A stretch of 64,000 nucleotides of DNA from Thiosymbion sp942492625 (GCA_942492625.1 CALOFM010000029.1:15618-79617), one strand, 5' to 3'. Shown: positions 1-9,058, counted from the first letter of the stretch. Numbers and translations: made by a program. The notes: generated by a model from the sequence alone, not told the origin.

Positions 1-672
1 CTGGCCGCGCGGGAGACCCTGGTGGACGTGTTCGGCTCGATGATGATCCTGGCTGACCGTCCCTTCCGCATCGGGCATTGGGTAATCATCGGGGACAAAG
101 AAGGCATGGTCGAGCAGATCTGCATTCGCAGTACCCGCATCCGCACCTTCTACGACTCGGTGCTGTCGATTCCGAATTCACAGGCGGTGTCCAAGATCTT
201 CGACAACATGGGCAGGCGCACCTACCGGCGGGTCTACACCAAGCTCGGCATCCGCTATGACACGCCGCCAGAGCGGATCGAGGCCCTGCTCGAGGGCATA
301 AAGCGGATCATTCAGGCCAATCCGACCACACGAAAGGATTATTTCCACGTGGTCCTGAACGATTTCGGCCCCCACAGTCTGGTCGTCATGCTCTATCTCT
401 TCGTCAAGGTGCCGGACTGGGCCGCGGAGCTGGTGGAGCGCCAGCGGGTGTTCCTGGAGGTGCTCCGTCTCGCCGAGCGCCTCGACGTGGAGCTTGCCTT
501 TCCCACCCAGACGCTGCAGGTGAAGAGTTTCCCGAGTCAACCGGGTCGGGAGCCACCGCCCGCCGCGAGCGACCAAGAACTGCGCGGCATCGCCGAGCGC
601 TTCGCGAGCACGGCCGGCTCTGGCCGCCCCCGCGGCCTTGGAATCTTCGTACCGCCACACGAGGAGCGATAA
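1..672 (+). CDS. MscS-family mechanosensitive channel, C-terminal part
   Basis: The frame is open from base 1, so the gene begins before the window. The visible part has the MscS pore-exit and beta domain: FRIGHWVIIGDKEGMVEQI, then IRTFYDSVLSIPNS and an alpha/beta C-terminal domain (YDTPPERIEALLEGIK). The family forms inner-membrane channels that open under membrane tension and release small solutes. The transmembrane segments lie outside the window. The last 50 residues are a Pro/Ala-rich tail. It is transcribed away from the next cluster, and no partner gene follows. Confidence 0.9.
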   Translation: MAARETLVDVFGSMMILADRPFRIGHWVIIGDKEGMVEQICIRSTRIRTFYDSVLSIPNSQAVSKIFDNMGRRTYRRVYTKLGIRYDTPPERIEALLEGIKRIIQANPTTRKDYFHVVLNDFGPHSLVVMLYLFVKVPDWAAELVERQRVFLEVLRLAERLDVELAFPTQTLQVKSFPSQPGREPPPAASDQELRGIAERFASTAGSGRPRGLGIFVPPHEER

Positions 673-1163
673 GCGCTCTGGGCGTCAGTATTGCGCCGAC
701 GCCAACCCCGGCACGACACCCATCCCTACGCCCAAGGGGTAGCGGTTGACGCGACGACCCGATCGACTTGCCGATACCCGCGTCGGATCGGCTAGTAGGC
801 GACCGCGGATGAGATTCTTCGATGATCAGGCCGTTGAGGATTATCGCCGTTCATGCGGCGCGGCATTACGTCGCCGTCGCAGAAACGACTTGGCTCCAAA
901 AACGATAGCGGAGCCGTTGGGAGTACCGCTACCCAATGGTAGGTGAACGATGGTCAGCTTACTGATGGACTGCGGACTCTGCGAGGTGGGGCTAAGAGAG
1001 CAAAGTTGGACTCGCCCGTTCACTCGCTCTGCGAGAAGGCGAGCGTCAGCTTCCAGCGTCTTGCAGACCTACGATGGTACGGCTTGGCTGCGTTACCGAC
1101 CTGATGCCATCAGCGCCAGCTGCACCGCTCGTTGGAAGCTGACGCTTTCCTAAACTCCGACGA
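673..1163. other. Intergenic stretch with an inverted repeat and no supported gene
   Basis: No reading frame here looks like a protein; the only frames are short and Arg/Ser-rich. The stretch holds a perfect 14-bp inverted repeat (1042-1055 and 1133-1146, AGCGTCAGCTTCCA and its complement) bounding about 105 bp. It could be a folded RNA segment or the remains of a small mobile element. I do not recognise it. Confidence 0.5.
1042..1146. repeat. 105-bp segment bounded by 14-bp inverted repeats
   Basis: AGCGTCAGCTTCCA at 1042-1055 is matched by TGGAAGCTGACGCT at 1133-1146. The match stops outside these 14 bases. No transposase gene is present. A MITE-like remnant is possible. Confidence 0.5.
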
Positions 1164-1847
1164 TCACTCCGCAGCGTGCGCGAGCGCCGAGGGTGTCTGG
1201 CAGCCTACAATCGCGGGGGCCTCCTGAATCAGCCCGGCGTTCTCCATGGCCTCCACCATGAACAGCGCGAAGTCCACGCGGCGGGTTAGATTGCTCCCGA
1301 GTACGGGATCGCCGACATGCCGGCTCCACACGGGTAGGCCCTGGCTCTCCCCCTCTTCCAAATCACTTCCGCGCACGACCGTCAAACGCGTATCGCTGGC
1401 AAACACGCGCCGGCAGGCTTCGACCTGATCGACGAGAACCGCAACACGGAAGAGCCTCGCGAGCCAACCGAAGGCGGCCACGAACCATTTGAACCTGCGC
1501 GAGTACAGATCCTGACCATCCCGGCTGATGTGCCACCCGCAGGAGAACACCAGACGCGCGCCCGGCGGTGCAAAATCGAGCACCGCCTGCGCTTTCCCCG
1601 ACGAGTAGTGGTGGACGCCCCAGGGGACCAGGACGGTCAGGACCCCGTCGCATCCCGCGACCGCCTTCCTGATCACCGTGCGATCGTTCGTCGCTCCCGA
1701 AACGATCGTGATGCGGCCCGCGAACGCGTCGAGCTTGCCGACGCTCTGCTCGCGGCGCACGCCGACGACCTCGTATCCGCGGTCCAGCACGTGCCGCACC
1801 ATGTACTGCCCGAGCTTTCCAGAGGCCCCGACGATGCAGACTTTCAT
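1164..1847 (-). CDS. NAD(P)-binding NmrA-like protein
   Basis: The 227-residue protein opens with a Rossmann nucleotide-binding motif (MKVCIVGASGKLGQYMV, GxxGxxG), as in atypical short-chain dehydrogenases of the NmrA/SDR_a family. These bind NAD(P) and may act as reductases, epimerases or redox sensors; the substrate cannot be told. The ATG at 1845-1847 overlaps the TGA of the upstream alpha/beta hydrolase frame (ATGA), which supports this start and translational coupling. A longer in-frame extension upstream is antisense-like Arg-rich sequence and was not used. Confidence 0.8.
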   Translation of the reverse strand: MKVCIVGASGKLGQYMVRHVLDRGYEVVGVRREQSVGKLDAFAGRITIVSGATNDRTVIRKAVAGCDGVLTVLVPWGVHHYSSGKAQAVLDFAPPGARLVFSCGWHISRDGQDLYSRRFKWFVAAFGWLARLFRVAVLVDQVEACRRVFASDTRLTVVRGSDLEEGESQGLPVWSRHVGDPVLGSNLTRRVDFALFMVEAMENAGLIQEAPAIVGCQTPSALAHAAE

Positions 1848-2809
1848 GTGCTCTTGATGAATCGCTCCACAGCGCTTCGCCACTGATTGGCGTGGTTTGA
1901 CAAGTAGGATTCGTGCCCGCTCTGCTCGAAGGTCACGAATTCCTTGATGCCGGCGATGGCATCGAAGACGCGACGCGCCTCGGTCAGAGTGACCCGGGAA
2001 TCGCGGGCGCCATGCATGAGCAGGACCGGACAACGAACAGAAGCGGCGTACGCGGACGGGTTGTGCTCGAAGCCATCGAACCCCCACTGCCGCCCACCCC
2101 GGAAGACCAGGAACTCTGCGCTCGGAAACGTGGGGACCTGCATCGCGCGGAAGCGATGACGCACCGTATTGACCAGGCTGTCGAACACCGCTTCCAGCAT
2201 CACGCCATCCGGTTGGACGGCGTGCGAGTGCACAGCCCTCAATATGGCCGCAGCAACCATGCTCCGGCCGAAAAGCAAGACGTTGCCGTGCGACAGCCGC
2301 AGTCGGGCAGAGTGCAAGGCAGCGGCGACGTCTTCCTCTTCGTGAACCCCGACGGTCGTGTAGGATTCCGACGATCCGCCGGAGCCCCTGAAATCGACGA
2401 GCATCACGGAGGCGCCGAGACCGAGGAACGCCCTCGCCTCTCCCAACAGGGACGTTTTCTCCGCGGAATAGCCGTGAAAGAGGATGACCAGCGGCGTGAC
2501 ATTGCCGCGGTAGCAGTACTAGGACGCGAGGGTGATGCCTCTCGGTCCGGGTACGGACAGCGGCCGGCAATCGGGAGCAAGTTCCAAGGGACGCCGATGA
2601 CTTGCGGGTCGTGGGACATTCACCCCGGCGAGGAGCACCTTCGTTCTGGACAGGAAGCCGAGGCGTTCCGGCATCGTGGTGCGCGAGCCAGCGTCCGAGA
2701 ACCGCAGCATGGCTTCGGCATGATTGAAGGCCAGGGCGTTCAGTCCGGCGAATCCGGCAACCACGACCAGCGCTCCCAGGCCCAGCCAACGCTTCGCCTT
2801 TCTCCTCAT
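1844..2809 (-). pseudogene. Alpha/beta hydrolase interrupted by an in-frame TAG
   Basis: One frame runs from ATG 2809 to TGA 1844 (321 codons) except for a TAG at 2519-2521. Upstream of it is an N-terminal membrane anchor (KRWLGLGALVVVAGFAGLNAL). Downstream is a clear serine-hydrolase fold: LVILFHGYSA, VMLVDFRGSGGSS, and a catalytic HGARDSRV / SGHES end. The nucleophile motif reads LFGRSMVAAA, that is GRSMV rather than the usual GxSxG with a final Gly. The amber falls in the strand before the oxyanion HG motif, where relatives often have Trp, so TGG to TAG is the simplest reading. It is probably a pseudogene or a base error; reinitiation or amber readthrough is less likely. Confidence 0.75.
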
Positions 2810-2891
2810 GCGGAGCGACTCAGCGCCGCGGGCCGCGGGCTCAGACGCAGCCGACCATCCGCCGCGACCAAATCGGGTAATCGCATCCGGT

Positions 2892-3521
2892 CTAATAAGA
2901 CACTCCGGGTGTCTGATGAAGGTAGGTATTGTCGGCCAGTTGCTTCAACATGAAGTCGGCAACATCGGCCCGGGAAATCTTTCCCTGGATTCCCGTATCT
3001 GTGGTGGGAAAGCCGTGCCGATAGGTCCCCGTCCGTGGACCGTCGTTCAGGTGGGGAGGTCGGACGATAGTCCAGTCCAAGGCGCTTTCCTTCACGACCG
3101 CCTCCTGGCACTCGTGGTCTGCGAAGGCATGGCGCAGGAAGACCGGGACGATCACGTATTTGGTGAGGAAACCAAGGTTGGCGCGACTGTCACCGACGCC
3201 CATGGATGACTGGCAGATCAGACGCCGCACGCCGGCCTTCTCCATCCCCTGGACGATGTTCCGCGTCCCGTCCTGACGCAGGTTGGTTCGCCCGGCGCCT
3301 GCACCGATGGCGCACAACACGGCGTCGTGCCCGGGAACGGACTTCTCCACCGACTCAGGATCCAGCACGTCGCCGCGAACCACCTGCAAACCCGGGTGCG
3401 TCAAGTCACCGAGCTTGGCCGGGTTGCGGGCATAGGCCGTGACCTCGTGGCCCTGCGCGAGGGCCTGTTTGACCAGGTCCCGACCCGTGCCGCCTGTTGC
3501 CCCGAAAACGAGTAGCTTCAT
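2892..3521 (-). CDS. NAD(P)H-binding protein (NmrA/BVR-B-like)
   Basis: This 209-residue atypical SDR begins with MKLLVFGATGGTGRDLV, a GATGxxG dinucleotide-binding motif. It carries DAVLCAIGAG and the LDWTIVRPPHL segment typical of flavin reductase/NmrA relatives. It probably acts as a cytosolic NADPH-dependent reductase or redox sensor. It is complete and ends in TAG, which shows that amber works as a normal terminator in this genome. It lies upstream of the hydrolase/NmrA pair on the same strand, 82 bp away. Confidence 0.85.
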   Translation of the reverse strand: MKLLVFGATGGTGRDLVKQALAQGHEVTAYARNPAKLGDLTHPGLQVVRGDVLDPESVEKSVPGHDAVLCAIGAGAGRTNLRQDGTRNIVQGMEKAGVRRLICQSSMGVGDSRANLGFLTKYVIVPVFLRHAFADHECQEAVVKESALDWTIVRPPHLNDGPRTGTYRHGFPTTDTGIQGKISRADVADFMLKQLADNTYLHQTPGVSY

Positions 3522-3603
3522 CGTACCCCCGAACGGTCCTGGCTCCCGGGCAGTTGAACGAGATTCACATCGCTCCCCCGCACGTGAGCTTCATGTTTTT
3601 CCG

Positions 3604-3792
3604 TCATCCTGCGTCCTCGTTTCGGTCGCGAAAGCATTCCTCTTCATCGCGTTCTTGAATCCGGCGCTGGCGTTGTTCTTCGTCGTCCTTGTGGATTTCT
3701 TTGATCATCCACCCGACCGCTGCCACCGTGCCGGCGACAACGCCATACAAAACGACTCGAGCAACGATGGGAATCGCGAGTGGGGCTGGCAT
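3604..3792 (-). CDS. Small single-pass membrane protein
   Basis: A 62-residue protein with one predicted transmembrane helix (IVARVVLYGVVAGTVAAVGWMI, about residues 9-30) followed by a strongly charged cytoplasmic-type tail rich in Glu, Arg, Gln and Asp. A strong ribosome binding site (CGGAGGA) sits about 5 bases before the ATG, which is the main reason to accept so short a gene. I do not recognise the family. Confidence 0.65.
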   Translation of the reverse strand: MPAPLAIPIVARVVLYGVVAGTVAAVGWMIKEIHKDDEEQRQRRIQERDEEECFRDRNEDAG

Positions 3793-4082
3793 GCTGTCCT
3801 CCGTTCGATTGCGTGACCACTTGCCACAATACGCCTACGCCGCTTCAGGTGAAGCGAAGTTTCAGTTCCAAACAGCGCGTTCCGCCAATCGGTGGCGCCG
3901 CGTCCCAACCCTGGCCGTCCTACTCTTCCCGCTCGCTGGCGGCATATCGGTCTTCAGTCTCACCGCCGGCATGTCCCCGTGTCGACCCGAAGGTTCGTTT
4001 GGTCATCGGTCCAACCATCTCACTCGATTGCGCAACGCGACTCCGTACTTCGGGCAACCGCACTGTGGACCGGGAAACGACG
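3793..4082. other. Non-coding gap before the small membrane-protein gene
   Basis: On the minus strand this 290-bp gap lies between the end of the 4083-4520 gene and the start of the small membrane-protein gene. I see no protein-like frame, RNA gene or clear terminator. It should hold the promoter of the small gene. Confidence 0.4.
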
Positions 4083-4520
4083 CTACAACCGTTCGCATTT
4101 CAGCGCGCCGAGGGCCGCGCGCAGGATTTCCTGCTCCAGTGAAGGCGACGGCTGCCAGCGACCACCCTGGGCAACGAAGCGGCTGCCGGCGTCGACTACT
4201 GCCGTTTCCTTCGTCACCGATCGAGGTATCACGCGATCCATGGCCAGTTCCGCCAGCGCCGCGTTCTGGCGTATGAACGTGGCGCGATCCAACCGCCCTT
4301 CCGCATCGAATCCGAGCATCTCGTAGATGAGCCGAACGACGGCAACGGGTGCCCGATCACGAACCTCCACGATGGCCTCGGCCATGCGCACGCGCTGGCC
4401 GGCGAAGCGCTCCAGGCGATGGCCCTCCGGATCATCGACCATGCGGGAGAACTTTGCGCTCGCCAGCCGGTACAGGGTGTCGTCCGGGCCGAGGATGAAT
4501 GTTCGGGGCGAGTAGGTCAC
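4083..4520 (-). CDS. Conserved-looking hypothetical cytosolic protein
   Basis: A 145-residue protein with no signal or membrane segment. Composition and spacing look like real coding sequence: TFILGPDDTLYRLASAKFSRM near the start, then an acidic/basic helical stretch and a KETAVVDAGSRFVAQGGRW motif. I do not recognise the family. It is alone on its strand, with gaps on both sides. Confidence 0.6.
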   Translation of the reverse strand: MTYSPRTFILGPDDTLYRLASAKFSRMVDDPEGHRLERFAGQRVRMAEAIVEVRDRAPVAVVRLIYEMLGFDAEGRLDRATFIRQNAALAELAMDRVIPRSVTKETAVVDAGSRFVAQGGRWQPSPSLEQEILRAALGALKCERL

Positions 4521-4641
4521 GGTGCGCTTTCTTCCACGGCGCAGCGATTGCTTTTAACGGCGGCGCTACCGAGCTTGTCGCGAAACGTGGTTGCCATTTG
4601 TCTGACCTCGACAGAGGATGATCCTGATAAGGGGGGCTGGT

Positions 4642-5007
4642 CTACCAATGGTTTGCGGCAATCAACCCCGTCCTTTCCAGGGCATCGAACAGGTCCCTCC
4701 TCTCCCGAGCCAGGACCTGGGGCCGTCTCTTCTTGAACGATTTGACCTGCGCAACCTCGATGACGATGGCAGCCAGCTCGGCGATTCTGGAGCTACTCGA
4801 TGCAGCCAGCTTCCTCAGTCGGGCCGTGTTCTTCGCCGAGATGTGCGCCTGCTGCAGGTAATTGAAGATCTCCTCTTCCTGCTCGACGGCATCCCTGATC
4901 GACTTCGGCATCCGAGCGCAGTCCTTGCTGGCGTGGGTCCGATGGCCTTCGCCCGAGAACTTCTCGTTTGGTCGTGTTCGTCCGCAGATTCTGCAGTAGT
5001 GGCCCAT
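4642..5007 (-). CDS. Hypothetical protein with N-terminal Cys-rich zinc-ribbon-like motif
   Basis: A 121-residue protein starting MGHYCRICGRTRPNEKFSG with a CxxC pair, then GHRTHASKDC. This looks like a small zinc ribbon or treble clef, but only one Cys is visible in the second half, so full four-ligand binding is uncertain (His residues could serve). The rest is helical and basic (SFKKRRPQVLARERRDLF). A nucleic-acid-binding role is possible but unproven. Confidence 0.65.
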   Translation of the reverse strand: MGHYCRICGRTRPNEKFSGEGHRTHASKDCARMPKSIRDAVEQEEEIFNYLQQAHISAKNTARLRKLAASSSSRIAELAAIVIEVAQVKSFKKRRPQVLARERRDLFDALERTGLIAANHW

Positions 5008-5158
5008 GTGCTATTGCTCTGCCAATGCTTAAGACGCCCGCGACGTCCCGGCAGATCGCGGTGCCCGCACCGAGTGCATGCGCCTTCTTGGGGATTCAGC
5101 AATCGGCCGGCGCCAGACTCAGCGCTCCCGGTCGCCCTCGCCTCGATCCTCACTTCCA

Positions 5159-5488
5159 TCAACGCGGCCAGCGTTGAGAGACGAGATGCCGCCTGCGATG
5201 CAGCAACATCCGTGTGTTCGCGTCGTCCAGCGTCTCGACCCTGACCATGCCGAGCGAGTTCTCCTGCGGCACATCACCGGACTCATGCTGATAGTAGCCG
5301 ATGTTGGCCGCCAGCAGCCGTGCCACATCGGCGAGCTGCACGCTGGTGACGTTCCCGATCAACTCGTCGGGGGAGGCACAAGTAGTGAGCTTTTCAGGGG
5401 GGAGAGGATAGACCGACCAAAGCTTGGGACGGCGGCTGGTTGAGCTCCCGACGAAGGGATCGTTTCGGTTTGCCGACCACCAATACAA
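5159..5488 (-). CDS. Hypothetical protein, uncertain
   Basis: A 109-codon frame whose middle reads like real protein (SPDELIGNVTSVQLADVARL, then GYYQHESGDVPQENSLG). The first 30 and last 10 codons look poor, so the true start is uncertain or the gene is degraded. I do not recognise a family. It lies between the zinc-ribbon-like gene and the DUF1648 gene. Confidence 0.35.
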   Translation of the reverse strand: MYWWSANRNDPFVGSSTSRRPKLWSVYPLPPEKLTTCASPDELIGNVTSVQLADVARLLAANIGYYQHESGDVPQENSLGMVRVETLDDANTRMLLHRRRHLVSQRWPR

Positions 5489-5518
5489 GCGGGCTGGTGC
5501 AGAATGCCAGACCGACTC

Positions 5519-6031
5519 TCAGATGTTGCCGGACCCGCGGCGAGGTGCTCTTGGGACGCGGAAGGTCCGAACCAGGGCAACGATCCAGTAGACCGTGTAG
5601 GCCAGAAAGATCACCAACCCGGTGAGAAAGAGGCTCTCATCGAGCCGCACCGGATCGGATCGATTCGCGCGCATCGTAAGAAGGCCTGCGAAGAGCATGA
5701 ACACAAAGACTGCCGTGCCGAACTGCCATAGGAGGTGGGTGAGCTTCTCGGCAGCCAGATGCCGGCGTTGTGGGCTGAGCCAGAAGTCCGGGTTCGGGAG
5801 ACTGACCCACTTGCTCGGCACCGCGGTAATCAGCTTCGGAGAGAAATACAGAGCGCAGAACACGAGGATGTGCACCCCGAGCATCAGCAGCGTGCTCGTC
5901 TCGTTTGACGCCCACCCATCGGGCGCACCGCCCGAGCCGAAATGGATCGCGACCCGATCCGGTAGGATTGCCAGGGACAACACGGACAGCATCAGGTTCG
6001 CCAGGAAAGTCACGATGAAGAGGTTGCGCAT
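5519..6031 (-). CDS. DUF1648-domain membrane protein
   Basis: A 170-residue inner-membrane protein. The N-terminal helix and LPDRVAIHFGSGGAPDGW match the DUF1648 signature found in SdpI-like and related membrane proteins. About four hydrophobic segments follow (around residues 5-22, 48-66, 100-122 and 138-158). The start was placed at MRNLFIVTF (6031) because the longer in-frame extension is Arg/Ser-rich and unlike a protein. Function is unknown; some relatives act in immunity to peptide toxins. Confidence 0.75.
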   Translation of the reverse strand: MRNLFIVTFLANLMLSVLSLAILPDRVAIHFGSGGAPDGWASNETSTLLMLGVHILVFCALYFSPKLITAVPSKWVSLPNPDFWLSPQRRHLAAEKLTHLLWQFGTAVFVFMLFAGLLTMRANRSDPVRLDESLFLTGLVIFLAYTVYWIVALVRTFRVPRAPRRGSGNI

Positions 6032-6324
6032 CGCGTCGATCTCACGGAAGTTTGACCGCCCCCGCATCCGGTTTTTAAGCGGCACGCGAAAATCCCTCGC
6101 GGAGCAGGACGATCCTCGCCACGAGGATCGCACCGGCCTATGTCATTCAGCAGCCGTACGGTGCCCCTCTGCCGATTACCTCCGTTCCGTCCCCGTGGGT
6201 TCTCCAACGCTCCCGGCACCGCAGGAACGCATCCGTCGAGCCGCGCACGCCATCGGATCAGCGCGACGCTTGATACTACGCACGGTCAGATCCGAAACCG
6301 CTGGGCCCAGGCAATGTATCCGGG

Positions 6325-6903
6325 TCAATCTCGCCGGCCGTAGAAGCGTATCACGCGCGAGTAGGTATTGGTTGGACTGCGGAATCCGGAGCGACAACGC
6401 GGCGGGTCAAAGTTTGTCCCGGCGGTGTTCCACGGACACATCTGGAGCACGCGACCGCGTGCGTACTGCCAGATTCCGTGCTGATCCACGACGAAGTGCG
6501 TGATGGCGCTGACCGAAGGGTGCGTTGAATTGAGCAGATCTCTGTTGCTCGGTCCCGGTGCGACGTGCGAGCCCCAGGGATGGGTATGCCAAGAGCACGA
6601 GACGTTATGCGTGCCTCGGGGGTCCGTGGGCAGGGCGACTTCGACGCCCTCGAAATTACCCACACCCGCTTGTGCCACGTACGCCAGCCTGCCCGTCGCC
6701 TTCTCGTTCCAGCACCATCCCGCGACCTCGCGGCTGCTCGCTCGTGTGTAGCTCACGCCTTGGATGAGCACGTCAGCCGCGTGCTGCACCACCTTCGCCG
6801 ACCCACGAGCGGTAAAAGGGGCTAGCGGGGACTCGGTCGCGCAACCGGCGCACGCGGCTACCAAGACAATGGCGGCGGCAGATCGCGCGGGCAGGTTGAT
6901 CAT
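6325..6903 (-). CDS. Lipoprotein with JAMM/DUF4329-like motif
   Basis: A 192-residue protein beginning MINLPARSAAAIVLVAACAGC, a lipoprotein signal with lipobox VAACAGC. The mature part carries SCSWHTHPWGSHVAPGPSNRD, which fits the metal-binding H-x-H...S-x-x-D pattern of JAMM/JAB peptidases and DUF4329-type domains. If active it would be a zinc isopeptidase or amidase facing the periplasm or cell surface, which is unusual for this fold. The Glu that completes the site cannot be assigned with certainty. The start was chosen because the upstream extension has no protein character. Confidence 0.7.
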   Translation of the reverse strand: MINLPARSAAAIVLVAACAGCATESPLAPFTARGSAKVVQHAADVLIQGVSYTRASSREVAGWCWNEKATGRLAYVAQAGVGNFEGVEVALPTDPRGTHNVSCSWHTHPWGSHVAPGPSNRDLLNSTHPSVSAITHFVVDQHGIWQYARGRVLQMCPWNTAGTNFDPPRCRSGFRSPTNTYSRVIRFYGRRD

Positions 6904-6946
6904 CCGCTTCCGACCCGGGCTGTCCTGTGCACGGCGGGATCGGTTC

Positions 6947-7507
6947 TCAAGATCCTGCGGGCGCGCGCGGTGCGGCATCGCCTGGACGCGCTTGTTGACC
7001 ATCGGCGCGGAATGCCTCGTGGAACCTGACCTTGCCCCGCGGGGTATTTCCATCGAAAGAGCGTGCCAGGAACACTTCCGGTGGCGCTCCCTCACGGATG
7101 AGTCCCGGCATGCTGTCGAACCCGAGCTTCCTGTAGTAGTCCGGATGCCCCACGAGAGCACAGCCGCGAGCGTGCATACTCTTCAGACGCAGCAATCCCT
7201 AACGGATTAGGGTCTTGCCAATGCCCTGACGCTGGCACTCCGGCAAGACCGAGACAGGTCCCAGTCCATACCAGTCCCGGGCGCCGTCCGAAATGGTCAC
7301 AGGCGAAAACGCAATGTGACCGATGACGCGGCCACCGAGCTCTGCCACAAGCGATACGGTGAGGGCCCGGGCGGCGCGCAGGGCCTCGATGATGAACTGC
7401 TCAGTGTGGTTGCTGATCGCCAGGGTCTGGAATGCGGCGACCGTCACCTCGGCAATGGTCCCGATATCGTCGTTGGTCTCGCTCCTGATGACGATGTCCG
7501 GATTCAT
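6947..7507 (-). pseudogene. GNAT N-acetyltransferase interrupted by an in-frame TAG
   Basis: ATG 7507 to 6947 is one frame (186 codons) with a TAG at 7199-7201. The first part holds the GNAT acetyl-CoA site (SVLPECQRQGIGKTLI). The second part continues without a gap as RLKSMHARGCALVGHPDYYR and FDGNTPRGKVRFHEAF, the usual end of the YhbS-like family. The amber sits just after IR, where relatives have Glu or another polar residue. It is probably inactivated or a base error. It lies 10 bp downstream of the small lipoprotein gene. Confidence 0.8.
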
Positions 7508-7517
7508 GGCCTCTCGC

Positions 7518-7778
7518 TCATTGCAGCGTCCCGTCCGGATCGAGCGCGCACTCCACGGTCGTCAGCTCCACCCCGGTCATGACGTGAATGGTGATCCGTC
7601 CGGCGACGGCGTGCTCGATGCCCTCGTACTGAGTCCCATTGGGAAGGGAGGCGATGTGGCTGTCGAAGCAACCCTGTCCGATCCGGGGATCGACATCGAT
7701 GGCGGGTTCCTCCTGGCCGCAGGACGCCAGCAGTGCGGCTGTCAGGGAAAGGAAAATGATCGCATCGGAGCTGCGCAT
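7518..7778 (-). CDS. Small lipoprotein
   Basis: An 86-residue protein. MRSSDAIIFLSLTAALLASCG is a lipoprotein signal ending in a lipobox (LLASC). A strong Shine-Dalgarno (GAGGAG) precedes the ATG. The mature part contains two Cys (GQGCFDSH and TVECAL) that could form a disulfide. Family unknown. It probably shares a transcript with the GNAT frame downstream. Confidence 0.7.
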   Translation of the reverse strand: MRSSDAIIFLSLTAALLASCGQEEPAIDVDPRIGQGCFDSHIASLPNGTQYEGIEHAVAGRITIHVMTGVELTTVECALDPDGTLQ

Positions 7779-7840
7779 ACGGGTCTCCTCTCGGAATGCG
7801 GACAAAGCAACCTGAAGGCAACGGGGGCAAACGGGTCGCA

Positions 7841-8539
7841 TCACCAGGGTAAGCCGGCTCCATCGTAGCGGAAAAATGCGCCACTCATGTCCGGCTTGAA
7901 GCGATCCACGAGCGCCAGCATTCCCCGGACGCTATCCTCCGGACCGATCGGCGCGGTGGATCCCCCCATGCGGGTGCGCACCCAGCCGGGGTGCAGCAGT
8001 AGCACCCCGATACCGCGGGGTTTCAGCTCATGGGCCAGACCATGCATGGCCGCGTTGAGCGCCGCCTTACTGGAGCGGTAGGCGTAGTCGCGCGGCGCAT
8101 CGATGCCGGCGATGCTGCCCATGTTGCTGGTGATCGCCAGCACGAGCGGGCGGTCGCTGCGGGCGAGCTGTGCCAGGAGGGCCTCGGTGACCCGCATCGG
8201 TCCGAGGGTGTTGACGCGGAACGTCTCCTCCCAGTCCTCAAAGTCGATGCTGCCGATGGGGTCCCTCCCCCAGCGCTCGAAATAGACGCCCGCGTTGTTG
8301 ACCAGCAGGTCCAGCGTCTCGTCGCGCAGGGCCTCGGCGACGCCGGCGATCTGATCCGCGGCGGTCACATCGAGGCGGTGAAGGCGCACGTCCGGGTGCC
8401 GGGACGCAAGGTCCTGCAGCGCCGCTGCCGCGTCCGGGTCGCGGCAGGTCGCGTGTACACGCCACCCGCGTGCCGCGCACTGGTGCACCCACTCGAGTCC
8501 GAGTCCGCGGTTGCTCCCGGTGATCAATACCCCTGGCAT
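7841..8539 (-). CDS. Short-chain dehydrogenase/reductase
   Basis: A classical SDR of 232 residues: TGSNRGLG cofactor motif at residues 7-14, LLVNNAGVY strand motif, catalytic Ser in AITSNMGS, and YxxxK in YAYRSSKAALN. It resembles the C-factor/CsgA-like subgroup. It uses NAD(P)H on an unknown carbonyl or alcohol substrate. The ATG in GCATGCC at 8539 gives the normal family length; the frame extends further upstream but without protein character. Confidence 0.85.
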   Translation of the reverse strand: MPGVLITGSNRGLGLEWVHQCAARGWRVHATCRDPDAAAALQDLASRHPDVRLHRLDVTAADQIAGVAEALRDETLDLLVNNAGVYFERWGRDPIGSIDFEDWEETFRVNTLGPMRVTEALLAQLARSDRPLVLAITSNMGSIAGIDAPRDYAYRSSKAALNAAMHGLAHELKPRGIGVLLLHPGWVRTRMGGSTAPIGPEDSVRGMLALVDRFKPDMSGAFFRYDGAGLPW

Positions 8540-9058
8540 GCAGTGCGCCCCGTCTTTGTTTCTCGCCGATCGTTGTCGAGCTCCCGGGTGAACCGGTTTG
8601 CGATCGGGGCCAACGCGCCCCGGCCCGCTTGCCCCTCGCCCCTGAAGTCGATCGCCATGCCTGCCCTCCCCGGCCTGCCGTGCTCCGGATCCGCGTCTTC
8701 GGGCGTTGGGGGGGTCCGCTCGTTGCTGGCTTTCTACAGACGATAGCCTATTGCGACGCCCAACACCGGAGAGACCATCGCGTCCTGCACCATCGTTGTC
8801 ACGGACGCCAACAAACTGGTGCGTGAGATCCACGACCGGGTGCCCGTCGTCCTCGGGCGGGAGGACCGTGCCCCGCGGCTCGATCCCCACAACAGAGACG
8901 CCGACGTACTCCTGGCCATGCAAAAGCCGGCGGATGCGGCACTCTGGACGATGCATCCCGTCTCGCGGCAGGTGAACAGTCCCCGCAACGATGGACCCGC
9001 CCTGCTGGAGCCGGTGGAGACGGAGGGGTAACGGGCCGCGTCTGATCCGACCCGATGA
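8540..9058. other. Gap with a possible degraded outer-membrane protein tail
   Basis: No intact gene is visible. On the minus strand about 8734-8950 the three frames together resemble a beta-barrel end: one frame has GQEYVGVSVVGIEPRGTVL and DLTHQFVGVRD, and another ends SPVLGVAIGYRL with a C-terminal aromatic-Arg-hydrophobic ending. This could be a frameshifted remnant of an outer-membrane protein. It is a weak call. Confidence 0.3.

Noticed and set aside
1042..1146. Integron attC site
   Set aside because: The inverted repeat lacks the conserved GTTRRRY/RYYYAAC ends and no integrase or cassette array is visible.
746..1153. Short plus-strand frames after the MscS gene
   Set aside because: They are Arg/Ser-rich, lack ribosome binding sites and resemble no protein.
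1913..2953. A 346-codon plus-strand frame over the alpha/beta hydrolase
   Set aside because: No domain is recognisable, whereas the minus strand encodes a clear hydrolase apart from one TAG.
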